Position numbers and translations under genes: made by a program. Shown piece after piece: positions 36,512 through 43,547 of a stretch of DNA of 64,000 bases; the first letter of the stretch is position 1; every line of letters starts with the position of its first letter. The notes beneath the pieces were generated by a model. It did no database searches. It was not told the origin of the DNA and saw only the letters and a program-made list of their open reading frames with translations. Origin of the DNA: CADEDV01 sp048498035 (lineage in GTDB: Bacteria > Bacteroidota > Bacteroidia > Chitinophagales > Chitinophagaceae); assembly GCA_048498035.1 (NCBI GenBank), contig JBEHYT010000017.1, forward strand, positions 1 through 64,000. Direction: 5' to 3'.

Positions 36512-36537
36512 TGCTAAAGATAGGCATTTCAGCAATC

Positions 36538-36557
36538 TGACGTTCGTACGAACGTCA
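36538..36557. promoter_or_regulatory. perfect 20-bp palindrome before an XRE gene
   Basis: TGACGTTCGTACGAACGTCA is identical to its reverse complement over all 20 bases. It ends 34 bp before the ATG of the XRE-type regulator at 36592, where an autoregulatory operator is expected. The chance of a perfect 20-bp palindrome at a given place is about one in a million. Confidence 0.7.
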
Positions 36558-36591
36558 ATAAAATTAATAAGAGCAGGCACTTTACATCCCG

Positions 36592-36915
36592 ATGGACAGT
36601 AAAGAAAAGCTCCTCGTCAGGTTAAGACTGGGGATCGCTATCAAAAAAATTATTGAAAAGAACCGTGACGCCGCAAAGCCAGGCACCGTAACCAGCCTTC
36701 GGAAGCTTGCTGCCGCCTCAGGGGTAGAATATGCCATTATCCAGAAAATTACTTCCGGCGCAAAAGACCCGCAATTCACTACCATTGTTGCACTCGCAGA
36801 AGGGCTAGACATTTCTCCCGCTGCGCTCATACAGGCGTTCGAGCAAGTGTCAGACCTCCAGGTGAAGCAAGCCTTATTGGAAAAATCCCGTAAAGACCGC
36901 GCCCGTAAGTCCTGA
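36592..36915 (+). CDS. XRE-family helix-turn-helix protein
   Basis: A 107-residue small DNA-binding protein. The HTH_XRE domain spans most of it (about 8-80): RLRLGIAIKKIIEKNRD, SLRKLAAASGVEYAIIQKITSG and FTTIVALAEGLDISPAALI. There is no second domain. Such proteins are usually local repressors that bind palindromes next to their own promoter; the 20-bp palindrome at 36538-36557 fits. It stands alone, divergent from the sigma gene and convergent with the secreted OB-fold gene that ends 13 bp beyond it. Another role, for example phage-type repressor, is possible, but no phage genes are near. Confidence 0.85.
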   Translation: MDSKEKLLVRLRLGIAIKKIIEKNRDAAKPGTVTSLRKLAAASGVEYAIIQKITSGAKDPQFTTIVALAEGLDISPAALIQAFEQVSDLQVKQALLEKSRKDRARKS

Positions 36916-36928
36916 GTAACCAGGCTGA

Positions 36929-37294
36929 TCACTCCTGCACTGCCAGTAAAGCCGCGCTCTGCAATACAATTTGTGGTTTATTCCGGTACATCGTTATTCG
37001 GCCTTTTACACAAACCATCTTACCCGCCAATGTTGTTTCCGGTGCCGCTGCAAATTGTTTCCGCACATCAGACCAAATCACAATTGAAAGCTGCTGCTTT
37101 GGGAAACGTTGTCCCATATCCAACAATGTAGGTGTATTTGCGGCAGCCGACAAATAAACACCTCCCGCCATTACCCCACATACTTCCACACTGTCACCAA
37201 TATGCCCGGAAACGTCCTCCAGTGTTATTTTCACTTGCGCCCTGGCCGCAGCAACGGCCAGGCAGAAAAAGCTGAGCAGTAAAATCTTTTTCAT
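36929..37294 (-). CDS. secreted OB-fold-like protein, function unknown
   Basis: A 121-residue protein with a signal peptide (about 1-19, ending AAARAQ). The remainder resembles an OB-fold: ITLEDVSGHIGDSVEVCGVMAGG as strands 1-2, LSIVIWSDVRKQF in the middle, and LAGKMVCVKGRITMYRNKPQIVL as strands 4-5. Such small periplasmic OB-fold proteins are known in Bacteroidota, with undetermined ligands. Two Cys (in EVCGV and MVCVK) might form a disulfide. It is monocistronic and divergent from the Crp/Fnr gene. Confidence 0.65.
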   Translation of the reverse strand: MKKILLLSFFCLAVAAARAQVKITLEDVSGHIGDSVEVCGVMAGGVYLSAAANTPTLLDMGQRFPKQQLSIVIWSDVRKQFAAAPETTLAGKMVCVKGRITMYRNKPQIVLQSAALLAVQE

Positions 37295-37383
37295 GGTTTG
37301 TTATTTATAACGCCTGCTTTAATGCATATCAAACTTACGAAATGAATTATCACCTAAGAGAAATCACTTATTTTTCAAAAATC

Positions 37384-37418
37384 CTCCCGATTCCAAATGT
37401 TTTACTCCTTTTTCCTGA
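37384..37418 (+). promoter_or_regulatory. 21-bp-spaced direct repeat, site B
   Basis: CTCC-N3-TTCC occurs at 37384-37394 and 37405-37415, again exactly 21 bp apart, with AATGTTTTA between the units as at site A (29057-29091). It ends 45 bp before the Crp/Fnr ATG at 37464, a position suited to an activator next to the -33 region. Confidence 0.6.
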
Positions 37419-37463
37419 AGTCCATCATTGGGTGCCTTCCCCGTTCCTTCAGACTTTTATGGT

Positions 37464-38030
37464 ATGCGAGAACTACTCTTTATCCTCCATGGCATTTGCC
37501 CCCTTTCTATCGAGCTAAGAGACTACCTGCTGATCCATTTCCAGCATCTGAAACTAGCTCGGAAAGAATTACTTTATTCGCCCAAAGAACCCTGTCAGGA
37601 CCTGTTTTTTGTTCGCAAGGGCCTAATCCGCGCATTCACAAAACAGCGCCAGGTTGAAACCTGCCACAAATTTGTAAAAGAAGGCGGCTTTTTTATGCCT
37701 GCTAATTTCACCAATCCCGGATCACCCATACCGGAATTCGTTCAGGCTGTTGAACAGACTGAACTCGTTTACTTTCCAGGCGCTGAACTTACCCAACTGT
37801 ATCTCCAGTTCCCGGAATGTAATATCATTGTTCGGGAACTTCTCCTAAAAGCCTATCTGCAGAGTGAAGAACGCGGCCGCTTTCTTCGTACAAAAAGCGC
37901 TTCCCAAAAATATGCGAGCATCCTTTTATATAACCCAGATCTCATCCTGCGCGTTCCCGCAAAATACATTGCATCCTATATTGGCATATCGGAAGAAACC
38001 CTCAGTCGTGTTAGAAGTCGGCGGAACTGA
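37464..38030 (+). CDS. Crp/Fnr-family transcriptional regulator
   Basis: A 188-residue regulator with a cyclic-nucleotide-binding-type beta-roll (about 15-120, LFFVRKGLIRAFTKQRQVETCHKF and EGGFFMPANF) and a C-terminal winged helix (about 140-187) ending VPAKYIASYIGISEETLSRVRSRR. It lacks the Cys residues of a classical FNR iron-sulfur cluster and the full Arg/Ser phosphate-binding cassette of CRP, as is usual in this Bacteroidota branch, so the effector is unknown. The ATG at 37464 is preferred; a TTG at 37428 would add 12 unlikely residues. A 21-bp-spaced repeat lies upstream. Confidence 0.9.
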   Translation: MRELLFILHGICPLSIELRDYLLIHFQHLKLARKELLYSPKEPCQDLFFVRKGLIRAFTKQRQVETCHKFVKEGGFFMPANFTNPGSPIPEFVQAVEQTELVYFPGAELTQLYLQFPECNIIVRELLLKAYLQSEERGRFLRTKSASQKYASILLYNPDLILRVPAKYIASYIGISEETLSRVRSRRN

Positions 38031-38062
38031 ACCTATAGCCCAGTCCCGGCCGCCTCTCTTCG

Positions 38063-38377
38063 TCATTCCTGTTCGCGTGTTGTTACCATACTCATCGGCA
38101 ATGTAGTGCCCACTTTTTTCTGCAATAAATGAGCTGCCCTGAAAAACATCGAACAATACTCATAGAAGAAAATCAGGTCACTCCGCTGCCGGGCATTCAT
38201 CTCTTCATTATCCGCCTTCATGCATATTGTGAGCATATACCACAACAGCTCTTCGGGACCATCCGCATCCATTGCCTGGAAAAAATCATGAAAAATGCTC
38301 CATGCAAATTTCGTTTCACCACTTGCCTGCATGCTCCTGTAATTACAGAGCATAGGCAACCCTTGAAGTGTATACAT
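38063..38377 (-). CDS. small hypothetical protein
   Basis: A 104-residue protein I do not recognise. It looks protein-like (MYTLQGLPMLCNYRSMQ at the start, helical segments DGPEELLWYMLTICMKADNEE and RQRSDLIFFYEYCSMFF), with no signal peptide or membrane helix. The ATG at 38377 is preceded by GGGAGGAGG, a rare strong Shine-Dalgarno-like stretch for this genome; an ATG at 38443 would add 22 residues. It converges on the Crp/Fnr gene (33 bp apart). A plus-strand frame in the same place (38129-38410) looks less like protein. Confidence 0.5.
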   Translation of the reverse strand: MYTLQGLPMLCNYRSMQASGETKFAWSIFHDFFQAMDADGPEELLWYMLTICMKADNEEMNARQRSDLIFFYEYCSMFFRAAHLLQKKVGTTLPMSMVTTREQE

Positions 38378-38505
38378 ACCTCCTCCCTTTTTATGTTGAA
38401 TAAAAATTGAAACCAATCTTGAATTTGGAAAACTTAGCCGCATCTTCCAGCGGGCGTCTGCAGGTAACCGGCCTCAATGAAAAATGCCGGCTATAACGTC
38501 TTGTA

Positions 38506-38826
38506 TCATTCGTCCTCCGGGCAATTTTTCCCGTACCTTATCCTTTGTTCCGCAACGATAAGCGCTTTTAAAGCCACTTCATCATCACCAACCTGGTAAA
38601 CGATTTTTTCACTTAACCAGGCCACCAGCAGACCCTCTGCCGGCACGTTAAAAAATTTAGCAACCGCAAGCACCCACTCTCTCGTAGGCTTACGCTCACC
38701 TTTTTCAAATTTACTTAGCAAACCCGGATCTGTTTCCATCGCCGCAGCTAACTGCCGCAATAGTAGTCCTTTCTCCTCTCGTAATTGCCGTATCTGTGCA
38801 CCAAATCGCTCCATAGCTTCTCCCAT
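38506..38826 (-). CDS. XRE-family helix-turn-helix protein
   Basis: A 106-residue DNA-binding protein. The HTH_XRE domain (about 8-62) has IRQLREEKGLLLRQLAAAME and DPGLLSKFEKGERKPTREWV, with a helical tail (about 65-105). A perfect inverted repeat lies 4 bp before the ATG at 38826 (38830-38848), so autoregulation is likely. An alternative ATG at 38814 gives a slightly shorter protein. The longest frame, from 38871, would run through the operator and is not favoured. In other Bacteroidota small XRE proteins of this size often accompany DNA methyltransferases; none is present here. Confidence 0.85.
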   Translation of the reverse strand: MGEAMERFGAQIRQLREEKGLLLRQLAAAMETDPGLLSKFEKGERKPTREWVLAVAKFFNVPAEGLLVAWLSEKIVYQVGDDEVALKALIVAEQRIRYGKNCPEDE

Positions 38827-38829
38827 TAG

Positions 38830-38848
38830 TTTGACAGCAACTGTCAAA
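38830..38848. promoter_or_regulatory. operator-like inverted repeat TTTGACAG-N3-CTGTCAAA
   Basis: Two perfect 8-bp arms with a 3-bp spacer sit directly before the ATG of the XRE protein encoded on the minus strand. The position would block or overlap the promoter, so this is the expected autoregulatory operator. Confidence 0.7.
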
Positions 38849-38935
38849 ACAAATATAGTCACAATTCTCACCCTTTCCTAATTTTTTTAGCAACACCTCC
38901 CCACTTATCCCCACGTACTTCACATTCCAACCATT

Positions 38936-38999
38936 TTTCCCAATGAAAATTCGCCTTTCTCCAATGTAAAACGGGCATTCCTCCAATGAAACCCGGCGG
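38936..38999 (+). repeat. three degenerate 21-22-bp direct repeats
   Basis: CCAATG occurs at 38940, 38961 and 38983 (spacing 21 and 22 bp), each time in the context TTYnCCAATGnAAA followed by a CGCC/GGGC/CGGC-like block. A diverged fourth unit (CCTATGAAAA) starts at 39015. The array lies in the 295-bp divergent gap between the XRE gene and the SWIB gene, and may be a multi-site operator. Confidence 0.5.
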
Positions 39000-39121
39000 T
39001 AAATCCCCATTTCCCCTATGAAAACCTGAAAAATATCTATTTGGAATATTATGAAATATGCTATTTTTATTCCTGCGAGTGCCGCAGGCACCGAATTACT
39101 AAACCCATTAAAATCAAAAAA

Positions 39122-39499
39122 ATGGCAACAAAGAAAGCAAAGAAAGCTGCAAAGAAAGCCGCTCCTAAAAAGGCTGCAAAGAAAGCCGCTCCTAAGAAAG
39201 CTGCAAAGAAAGCCGCTCCTAAAAAAGCAGCAAAGAAAAAATCTGCTCGTAAACCCAATGCCGCTTTCATGAAAGCGCTTACTCCCAGCCCTGCTCTTGG
39301 CGCTGTAGTGGGAACTAAAGCTCTTCCCCGTACAGAGGCTGTGAAAAAAATCTGGGAATATATCCGCAAAAACAAATTGCAGGATTCCAAGAACAAACGC
39401 ATGATCAATGCAGATGACAAACTGAAACCGGTATTTGGTGGTAAAAGCCAGGTATCAATGTTTGACATGGCGAAACACCTGTCTAAACATCTCAGCTAA
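39122..39499 (+). CDS. histone H1-like SWIB domain protein
   Basis: A 125-residue protein in two parts. Residues 2-45 are a highly basic Lys/Ala/Pro tail (KKAAKKAAPKKAAKKAAPKK and similar), like the C-terminal tail of histone H1. Residues 55-125 form a SWIB/MDM2 domain: TEAVKKIWEYIRKNKLQDS, MINADDKLKPVFGGK and SMFDMAKHLSKHL. It probably binds DNA and may act as a nucleoid protein; fusions of this type are known in Bacteroidota and Chlamydiae. The ATG at 39122 gives MATKKAKKAAK; longer upstream frames are not protein-like. It is monocistronic with a strong terminator. Confidence 0.9.
   Translation: MATKKAKKAAKKAAPKKAAKKAAPKKAAKKAAPKKAAKKKSARKPNAAFMKALTPSPALGAVVGTKALPRTEAVKKIWEYIRKNKLQDSKNKRMINADDKLKPVFGGKSQVSMFDMAKHLSKHLS
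39146..39226 (+). repeat. three 27-bp tandem repeats inside the SWIB gene
   Basis: Units at 39146, 39173 and 39200 each encode AAKKAAPKK and differ only at a few third bases near the unit ends. A partial fourth unit follows. The DNA identity means copy number can change by slippage or recombination, altering the length of the basic tail without breaking the frame. Confidence 0.85.
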
Positions 39500-39520
39500 A
39501 CATGCTGCAGAAAAAGATAC

Positions 39521-39546
39521 AGGCTTCCAAACGGAAGCCTTTTTTT
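39521..39546 (+). terminator. terminator of the SWIB gene
   Basis: AGGCTTCC and GGAAGCCT form a perfect 8-bp stem with an AAAC loop followed by six or seven T. It overlaps the last bases of the convergent dipeptidase gene. Confidence 0.9.
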
Positions 39547-40744
39547 ATTTCCTGAAATTAGCCTGCATCACCCGCAATACATTTCCACCAAGTATCTTAT
39601 TGATAGAAGAAGCAGAATAACCTCTGCGCACTAATTCCTCGGTTATCTTCGGGTAGCAGGTCACATCATCCATTCCAACCGGCAACGATCCCACGCCATC
39701 AAAATCAGACCCGATGCCAACATAATCATCTCCTACCATTTTTACAATGTAATCGATATGGTCCACCAGTTCGGGGATCGTTGGTCGGAAGGCTGCCAGT
39801 TTGTTATGTATTACTTTTCGCGCAATTGCCTGTAAAGCCAGGGAGTCCGCCGCATCCGGCATGCCTGCATGTGCAGCCCGGATAGAGTCATTCACTATCC
39901 GACCGCCTTCCCCATCAAAATAAGTTGCCTGTTCATCAAACTTCCTGCTGATAAATCCGGAGTAGAAGTTAATACAGATCACGCCGCCATTTTTTGCAAC
40001 GGCGCGGATCTGGTCGTCTTTCAGATTTCTGAAAACAGGGCAGATATTCCAAACAGAACTGTGAGAGATCAACACGGGTTTTGTACTAGCGGCAATAGCA
40101 TCATAAAAAGTCTGTTCGCCTGTATGTGACAGATCCACCATGATACCCAGTTCATTCATCTTTTTTATTACCTGTACGCCAAAATCTGTAAGTCCTTTCT
40201 TTTTCAGTTGTTCCGGATGCAGGGTTTCGTCCATCGCGCTGCTGGCCCAATCGTTGCTGTTGTTCCAGGTAAGGGTAAGATACCGCATACCAAGATCATA
40301 CAGCTGCTGAAGTTTTCCCAGGTCGGCTTCAATCATATGCCCTCCTTCCACACCAATTAATGCCACCAGCTTCTGCTTCCTGATCCCTTTTTTTACATCC
40401 CGGTATGTTCGCGCCAGCAGCATCCGATCCGGGTTCCTGTTAACCAGCCGCTGCAGCGAATCTATTTCCGCAACCGCGTCATGAAAAAATCCTTCCGGTG
40501 TGCGAGGCTTGTCGCCAGTCCATACGGAAAAAAACTGCACGTCCAGTCCACCTTCTTTCCAACGATCCAGGTCGCTATGTCCTACTGCCACCCGGTGAGA
40601 TATATCCACGCCGTCCAGTACGGCAGATGACAATACATCATTGTGGGTATCAACCAGGACAGCCTTGCGGTGAATTTCTTCTGCCGATTGTGCGGCAGTA
40701 AAAACGGAACAGGCGCATAGTAGGGGGAGCAATAGGTGCTTCAT
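39545..40744 (-). CDS. membrane dipeptidase (peptidase M19)
   Basis: A 399-residue secreted zinc dipeptidase of family M19 (renal dipeptidase type). A signal peptide (about 1-18) precedes the first metal motif VDTHNDVLS (HxD). The bridging-Glu region is VGVEGGHMIEADLGKL-like (ALIGVEGGHM), and later His residues are in VDLSHTGEQTF and ISHSSVWNI. The substrate strand GSDFDGVGSLPVGM is typical near the end. It hydrolyses dipeptides, including some with D-residues at the C-terminus, in the periplasm. The ATG at 40744 gives the signal peptide; the frame extends 60 bp upstream without better starts. It follows a lipoprotein gene on the same strand, but a strong terminator separates them. Confidence 0.93.
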   Translation of the reverse strand: MKHLLLPLLCACSVFTAAQSAEEIHRKAVLVDTHNDVLSSAVLDGVDISHRVAVGHSDLDRWKEGGLDVQFFSVWTGDKPRTPEGFFHDAVAEIDSLQRLVNRNPDRMLLARTYRDVKKGIRKQKLVALIGVEGGHMIEADLGKLQQLYDLGMRYLTLTWNNSNDWASSAMDETLHPEQLKKKGLTDFGVQVIKKMNELGIMVDLSHTGEQTFYDAIAASTKPVLISHSSVWNICPVFRNLKDDQIRAVAKNGGVICINFYSGFISRKFDEQATYFDGEGGRIVNDSIRAAHAGMPDAADSLALQAIARKVIHNKLAAFRPTIPELVDHIDYIVKMVGDDYVGIGSDFDGVGSLPVGMDDVTCYPKITEELVRRGYSASSINKILGGNVLRVMQANFRK

Positions 40745-40760
40745 ATGTGATCTTTGCTCT

Positions 40761-40794
40761 AAAAATAAAAAATCCCCCCGACATTCGGGGGGAT
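40761..40794 (-). terminator. terminator of the 152-aa lipoprotein gene
   Basis: ATCCCCCCGA and TCGGGGGGAT form a perfect 10-bp stem with a 3-nt loop. On the minus strand it is followed by a T-rich stretch (TTTTTATTTTT). It begins 24 bp after the stop of the gene ending at 40819. Confidence 0.9.
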
Positions 40795-40818
40795 ACTGTT
40801 TCATATGGATTGGAAATA

Positions 40819-41277
40819 TTATTTATCAATTTCAACAGCTACCGGAACGCGACTTATTTTATGATCTGCCTGTGCGCTCTTCATAATGCGTGCGCCGCTT
40901 GTTTTGGCATAAGGGCAATAGTAGTCTACGGCATATTGCGCATCCACGTAAGAAAGATCTGCTTCCACCACTTCTCCGCGTACAACCACGCCGGTTGAGT
41001 AGTTATAAAAATCACGGGTACCATAGGCGCCGAAATCGCCATACAGTACACTGCCTTCATAAGGACGATAACTATTGCCTACGTTCCGGATGATAGTATA
41101 TCCGTACGCTGTTTCCACTACATAATAATTACAATAGGAATCGCTGTACACAACGTCTCCGCGTTCTTTGCTGAGCCAGTAGTTTTCGTTAGCGCCAATG
41201 TTTACACTCTTGATACAACTGCTAAGTGTAAGTATCGAAAACAGCACAACGGATGAGAGTAAAATTATCTTTTTCAT
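40819..41277 (-). CDS. hypothetical lipoprotein
   Basis: A 152-residue protein with a lipoprotein signal (residues 1-21; lipobox LSSC, Cys about 21). The mature part is rich in Tyr and Asn (ENYWLSKERGDVVYSD and YNYSTGVVVRGEVVEADLSYVD). No family is recognised. The Tyr-rich beta-like pattern suggests a small envelope protein. It is monocistronic, with an ATG at 41277 and a 154-bp upstream gap that also holds the accC terminator. Confidence 0.75.
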   Translation of the reverse strand: MKKIILLSSVVLFSILTLSSCIKSVNIGANENYWLSKERGDVVYSDSYCNYYVVETAYGYTIIRNVGNSYRPYEGSVLYGDFGAYGTRDFYNYSTGVVVRGEVVEADLSYVDAQYAVDYYCPYAKTSGARIMKSAQADHKISRVPVAVEIDK

Positions 41278-41381
41278 GGTTTCATGGTTTTGATGATGAA
41301 TTTTGTTGCTTACTCTTTAGAAGGCAAACAGGATGCGCAAGTTTGATTATGGATTGTTAAAACCCGGTTGTAGAATAATAG

Positions 41382-41414
41382 AAAAAGCCCCGCTGCTTTT
41401 GGCAGGGGGCTTTT
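41382..41414 (-). terminator. terminator of the efp-accB-accC region
   Basis: AAAAGCCCC...GGGGCTTTT flank a G+C-rich hairpin (AAAAGCCCCGCTGC / GGCAGGGGGCTTTT with a small mismatch) with A and T runs on both sides. It lies 18 bp after the accC stop and can work on both strands. Confidence 0.85.
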
Positions 41415-41431
41415 AAAGGCGTTTTAACGTT

Positions 41432-42769
41432 TTATTTTAACTCGAACCCTTCGATAAATTTAGTATTGAAATCACCGGAGATAAACCGTTCATCACGCAT
41501 TAGCTGTAAATGGAATGGAATGGTTGTTTTAACACCTTCAATCACATATTCACTAAGTGCCCTGTGCATGGTATTGATCGCTTCCTTGCGCGTTTGCGCC
41601 ACCGTGATCAGCTTTCCGATCATGGAATCATAATACGGAGGGATAACGTACCCGGCATACGCATGACTGTCTACGCGCACGCCATGCCCACCCGGCTGAT
41701 GCAATACGGTAATTTTTCCCGGAGATGGTCTGAAGTCGTTGTATGGATCTTCTGCATTAATACGGCATTCGATGGAATGATTTTGCGGAATGTAGTCCTG
41801 TCCCGAAATCCGTTCTCCAATTGCAATTTTGATTTGTTCCTTGATCAGGTCAAAATTGATCACTTCTTCTGTAACACAATGTTCTACCTGGATCCGCGTA
41901 TTCATTTCCATGAAATAAAAATTGCGGTGTTTGTCTACGAGGAACTCGATCGTGCCTACACTTTCATAGTTGATTGCAGATGCGGCTTTCTTCGCAGCCT
42001 CTCCCATTTTCATCCGAAGTTCATCGGTCATAAACGGAGAAGGTGATTCTTCCACCAGCTTTTGGTGACGGCGCTGGATGGAGCAATCCCGTTCGCTCAG
42101 GTGGCATACGGTGCCATATTGGTCTCCGGCTACCTGTATCTCGATATGCCGTGGCTCTTCTACAAATTTCTCCATGTAGATGCCGTCGTTTTTGAACGCG
42201 GCGGCAGCTTCGGCCTTGGCCGTATTATAGGCACGTTCCATTTCTCCATCTTCCCATACAATACGCATTCCTTTCCCACCGCCACCGGCAGTTGCTTTCA
42301 GGATAACGGGATAGCCCATGCTTTTGGCAAGTCCTTTTGCTTCATCAAGGCTCTGCAGCAATCCTTCACCGCCAGGCACAACCGGCACACCGGCTTTGAT
42401 CATGGTTTCCTTGGCGGTGATCTTATCACCCATTGCATTGATCATTTCAGGCGTGGGCCCGATAAATTTGATGCCATGATCATTACAAATGCGTGCAAAT
42501 CTTGCATTTTCCGCCAGAAAGCCGTAGCCGGGATGGATCGCATCAGCATTGGTAATTTCCACTGCCGCCATCAGGTGCGGAATATTCAGGTACGAATCAC
42601 CGCTTTGCGGTTTGCCGATACAAACTGCTTCGTCGGCAAATTTTACATGCAGGCTGTCCCTGTCGGCCGTAGAATAAACGGCCACCGTTTTAATGCCCAT
42701 TTCACGACAGGTTCTGATTACGCGGAGCGCAATTTCACCACGGTTCGCAATCAATATCTTTTTGAACAC
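41432..42769 (-). CDS. accC: acetyl-CoA carboxylase, biotin carboxylase subunit
   Basis: A 445-residue biotin carboxylase that carboxylates biotin on AccB with ATP and bicarbonate, the first half-reaction of malonyl-CoA synthesis. N-terminal FKKILIANRGEIALRVIRTC, the glycine-rich ATP loop KATAGGGGKGMRIV, the catalytic EMNTRIQVEHCVTE and GISGQDYIPQNHSIECRINAEDP-like C-terminal features are complete. The frame starts with GTG at 42769. It is the last gene of the efp-accB-accC set, with a 98-bp gap from accB; whether all three share one transcript is not certain, because a terminator-like hairpin lies between efp and accB. Confidence 0.97.
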   Translation of the reverse strand: MFKKILIANRGEIALRVIRTCREMGIKTVAVYSTADRDSLHVKFADEAVCIGKPQSGDSYLNIPHLMAAVEITNADAIHPGYGFLAENARFARICNDHGIKFIGPTPEMINAMGDKITAKETMIKAGVPVVPGGEGLLQSLDEAKGLAKSMGYPVILKATAGGGGKGMRIVWEDGEMERAYNTAKAEAAAAFKNDGIYMEKFVEEPRHIEIQVAGDQYGTVCHLSERDCSIQRRHQKLVEESPSPFMTDELRMKMGEAAKKAASAINYESVGTIEFLVDKHRNFYFMEMNTRIQVEHCVTEEVINFDLIKEQIKIAIGERISGQDYIPQNHSIECRINAEDPYNDFRPSPGKITVLHQPGGHGVRVDSHAYAGYVIPPYYDSMIGKLITVAQTRKEAINTMHRALSEYVIEGVKTTIPFHLQLMRDERFISGDFNTKFIEGFELK

Positions 42770-42867
42770 GAGATTGTATTAAAAAGTTAAGGAAACAGTA
42801 CCCGTTCCAGTTTTCCGCAACACGTATTTTACCATGTATTGCAGTTCGTCACGGGTCCATTGACTAT

Positions 42868-43350
42868 TTAAGCCGGTTCAACAAGGAACAGCGGTTGATC
42901 GTACTCTACCGGAGATGCGTCATCTACCAGGACTTTCACAACGCGTCCTTTTACTTCGCTTTCAATTTCATTGAACAGTTTCATCGCTTCAATGATGCAG
43001 ACTACAGAGCCGGGGCCAACTTCAGCACCAATGTCAACCAGATTAGGTTTATCCGGTGCCGCCTTCCTGTAGAAAGTACCGATCATCGGGCTTTTAATGG
43101 TTACCAGGTTGCCGGCAGGCGCTTCTGGAGCCTTGGGCTTATCGGCTGCCGGTTGGGCTGCCGCAGGTTGAGGCGCCTGGGCAGGCATGGAGTATACAGG
43201 GGCAGATTGAACGGGACTGCCTACCACCTGGGTGATGTGTTCTTCTTTCTGGCGAACGGTGATCCGGAAGTCTTTCTGCTCGATGGTTACTTCACCGATA
43301 TTCGATTTGTTGATCATTTTGATCAACTCCTGTATTTGTTTGAAGTCCAT
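42868..43350 (-). CDS. accB: acetyl-CoA carboxylase biotin carboxyl carrier protein
   Basis: A 160-residue BCCP. The N-terminal helix (DFKQIQELIKMINKSN) is followed by a Pro/Ala/Gln-rich flexible linker (about 45-85). The C-terminal biotinyl domain has the biotin-accepting Lys in CIIEAMKLFNEIE (about residue 126) and ends DASPVEYDQPLFLVEPA. The ATG at 43350 is preferred over TTG at 43359. It carries CO2 between AccC and the AccA/AccD transferase. Confidence 0.96.
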   Translation of the reverse strand: MDFKQIQELIKMINKSNIGEVTIEQKDFRITVRQKEEHITQVVGSPVQSAPVYSMPAQAPQPAAAQPAADKPKAPEAPAGNLVTIKSPMIGTFYRKAAPDKPNLVDIGAEVGPGSVVCIIEAMKLFNEIESEVKGRVVKVLVDDASPVEYDQPLFLVEPA

Positions 43351-43496
43351 GTTTTTCAATTTAAATGGAGTTTAGTTTAGTAAGAATCAGCCAGTTCCCG
43401 GGGGATGGCTAATGGGGGGCTAAGATAGGGAAATCAAAGTCAGTAAATCAAATGATTTTTTGAGTTTTTTGGGTTAAAACAGCCCAAAACATATAA

Positions 43497-43532
43497 AAAA
43501 TGGCCCAAAATCGGGCGATTTCGGGCCATTTT
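43497..43532 (-). terminator. terminator after efp
   Basis: AAAATGGCCC and GGGCCATTTT pair perfectly over 10 bp, with an inner stem (AAATC/GATTT) and GGGC loop. Runs of A and T flank it, so it may act on both strands. It is 16 bp after the efp stop. Confidence 0.8.
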
Positions 43533-43547
43533 GAAGATTTTTCGCAT

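Noticed and set aside
38129..38410. 93-codon plus-strand frame as a gene
   Set aside because: The minus-strand frame at the same place has a more protein-like sequence and a strong ribosome-binding stretch.
39146..39226. Regular 27-bp repeats considered as a CRISPR-like array
   Set aside because: They are contiguous without spacers, in frame, and encode the Lys/Ala/Pro tail of the SWIB protein.
42062..42790. A 242-codon frame opposite accC
   Set aside because: accC is complete on the other strand, and the frame has no recognisable domain.
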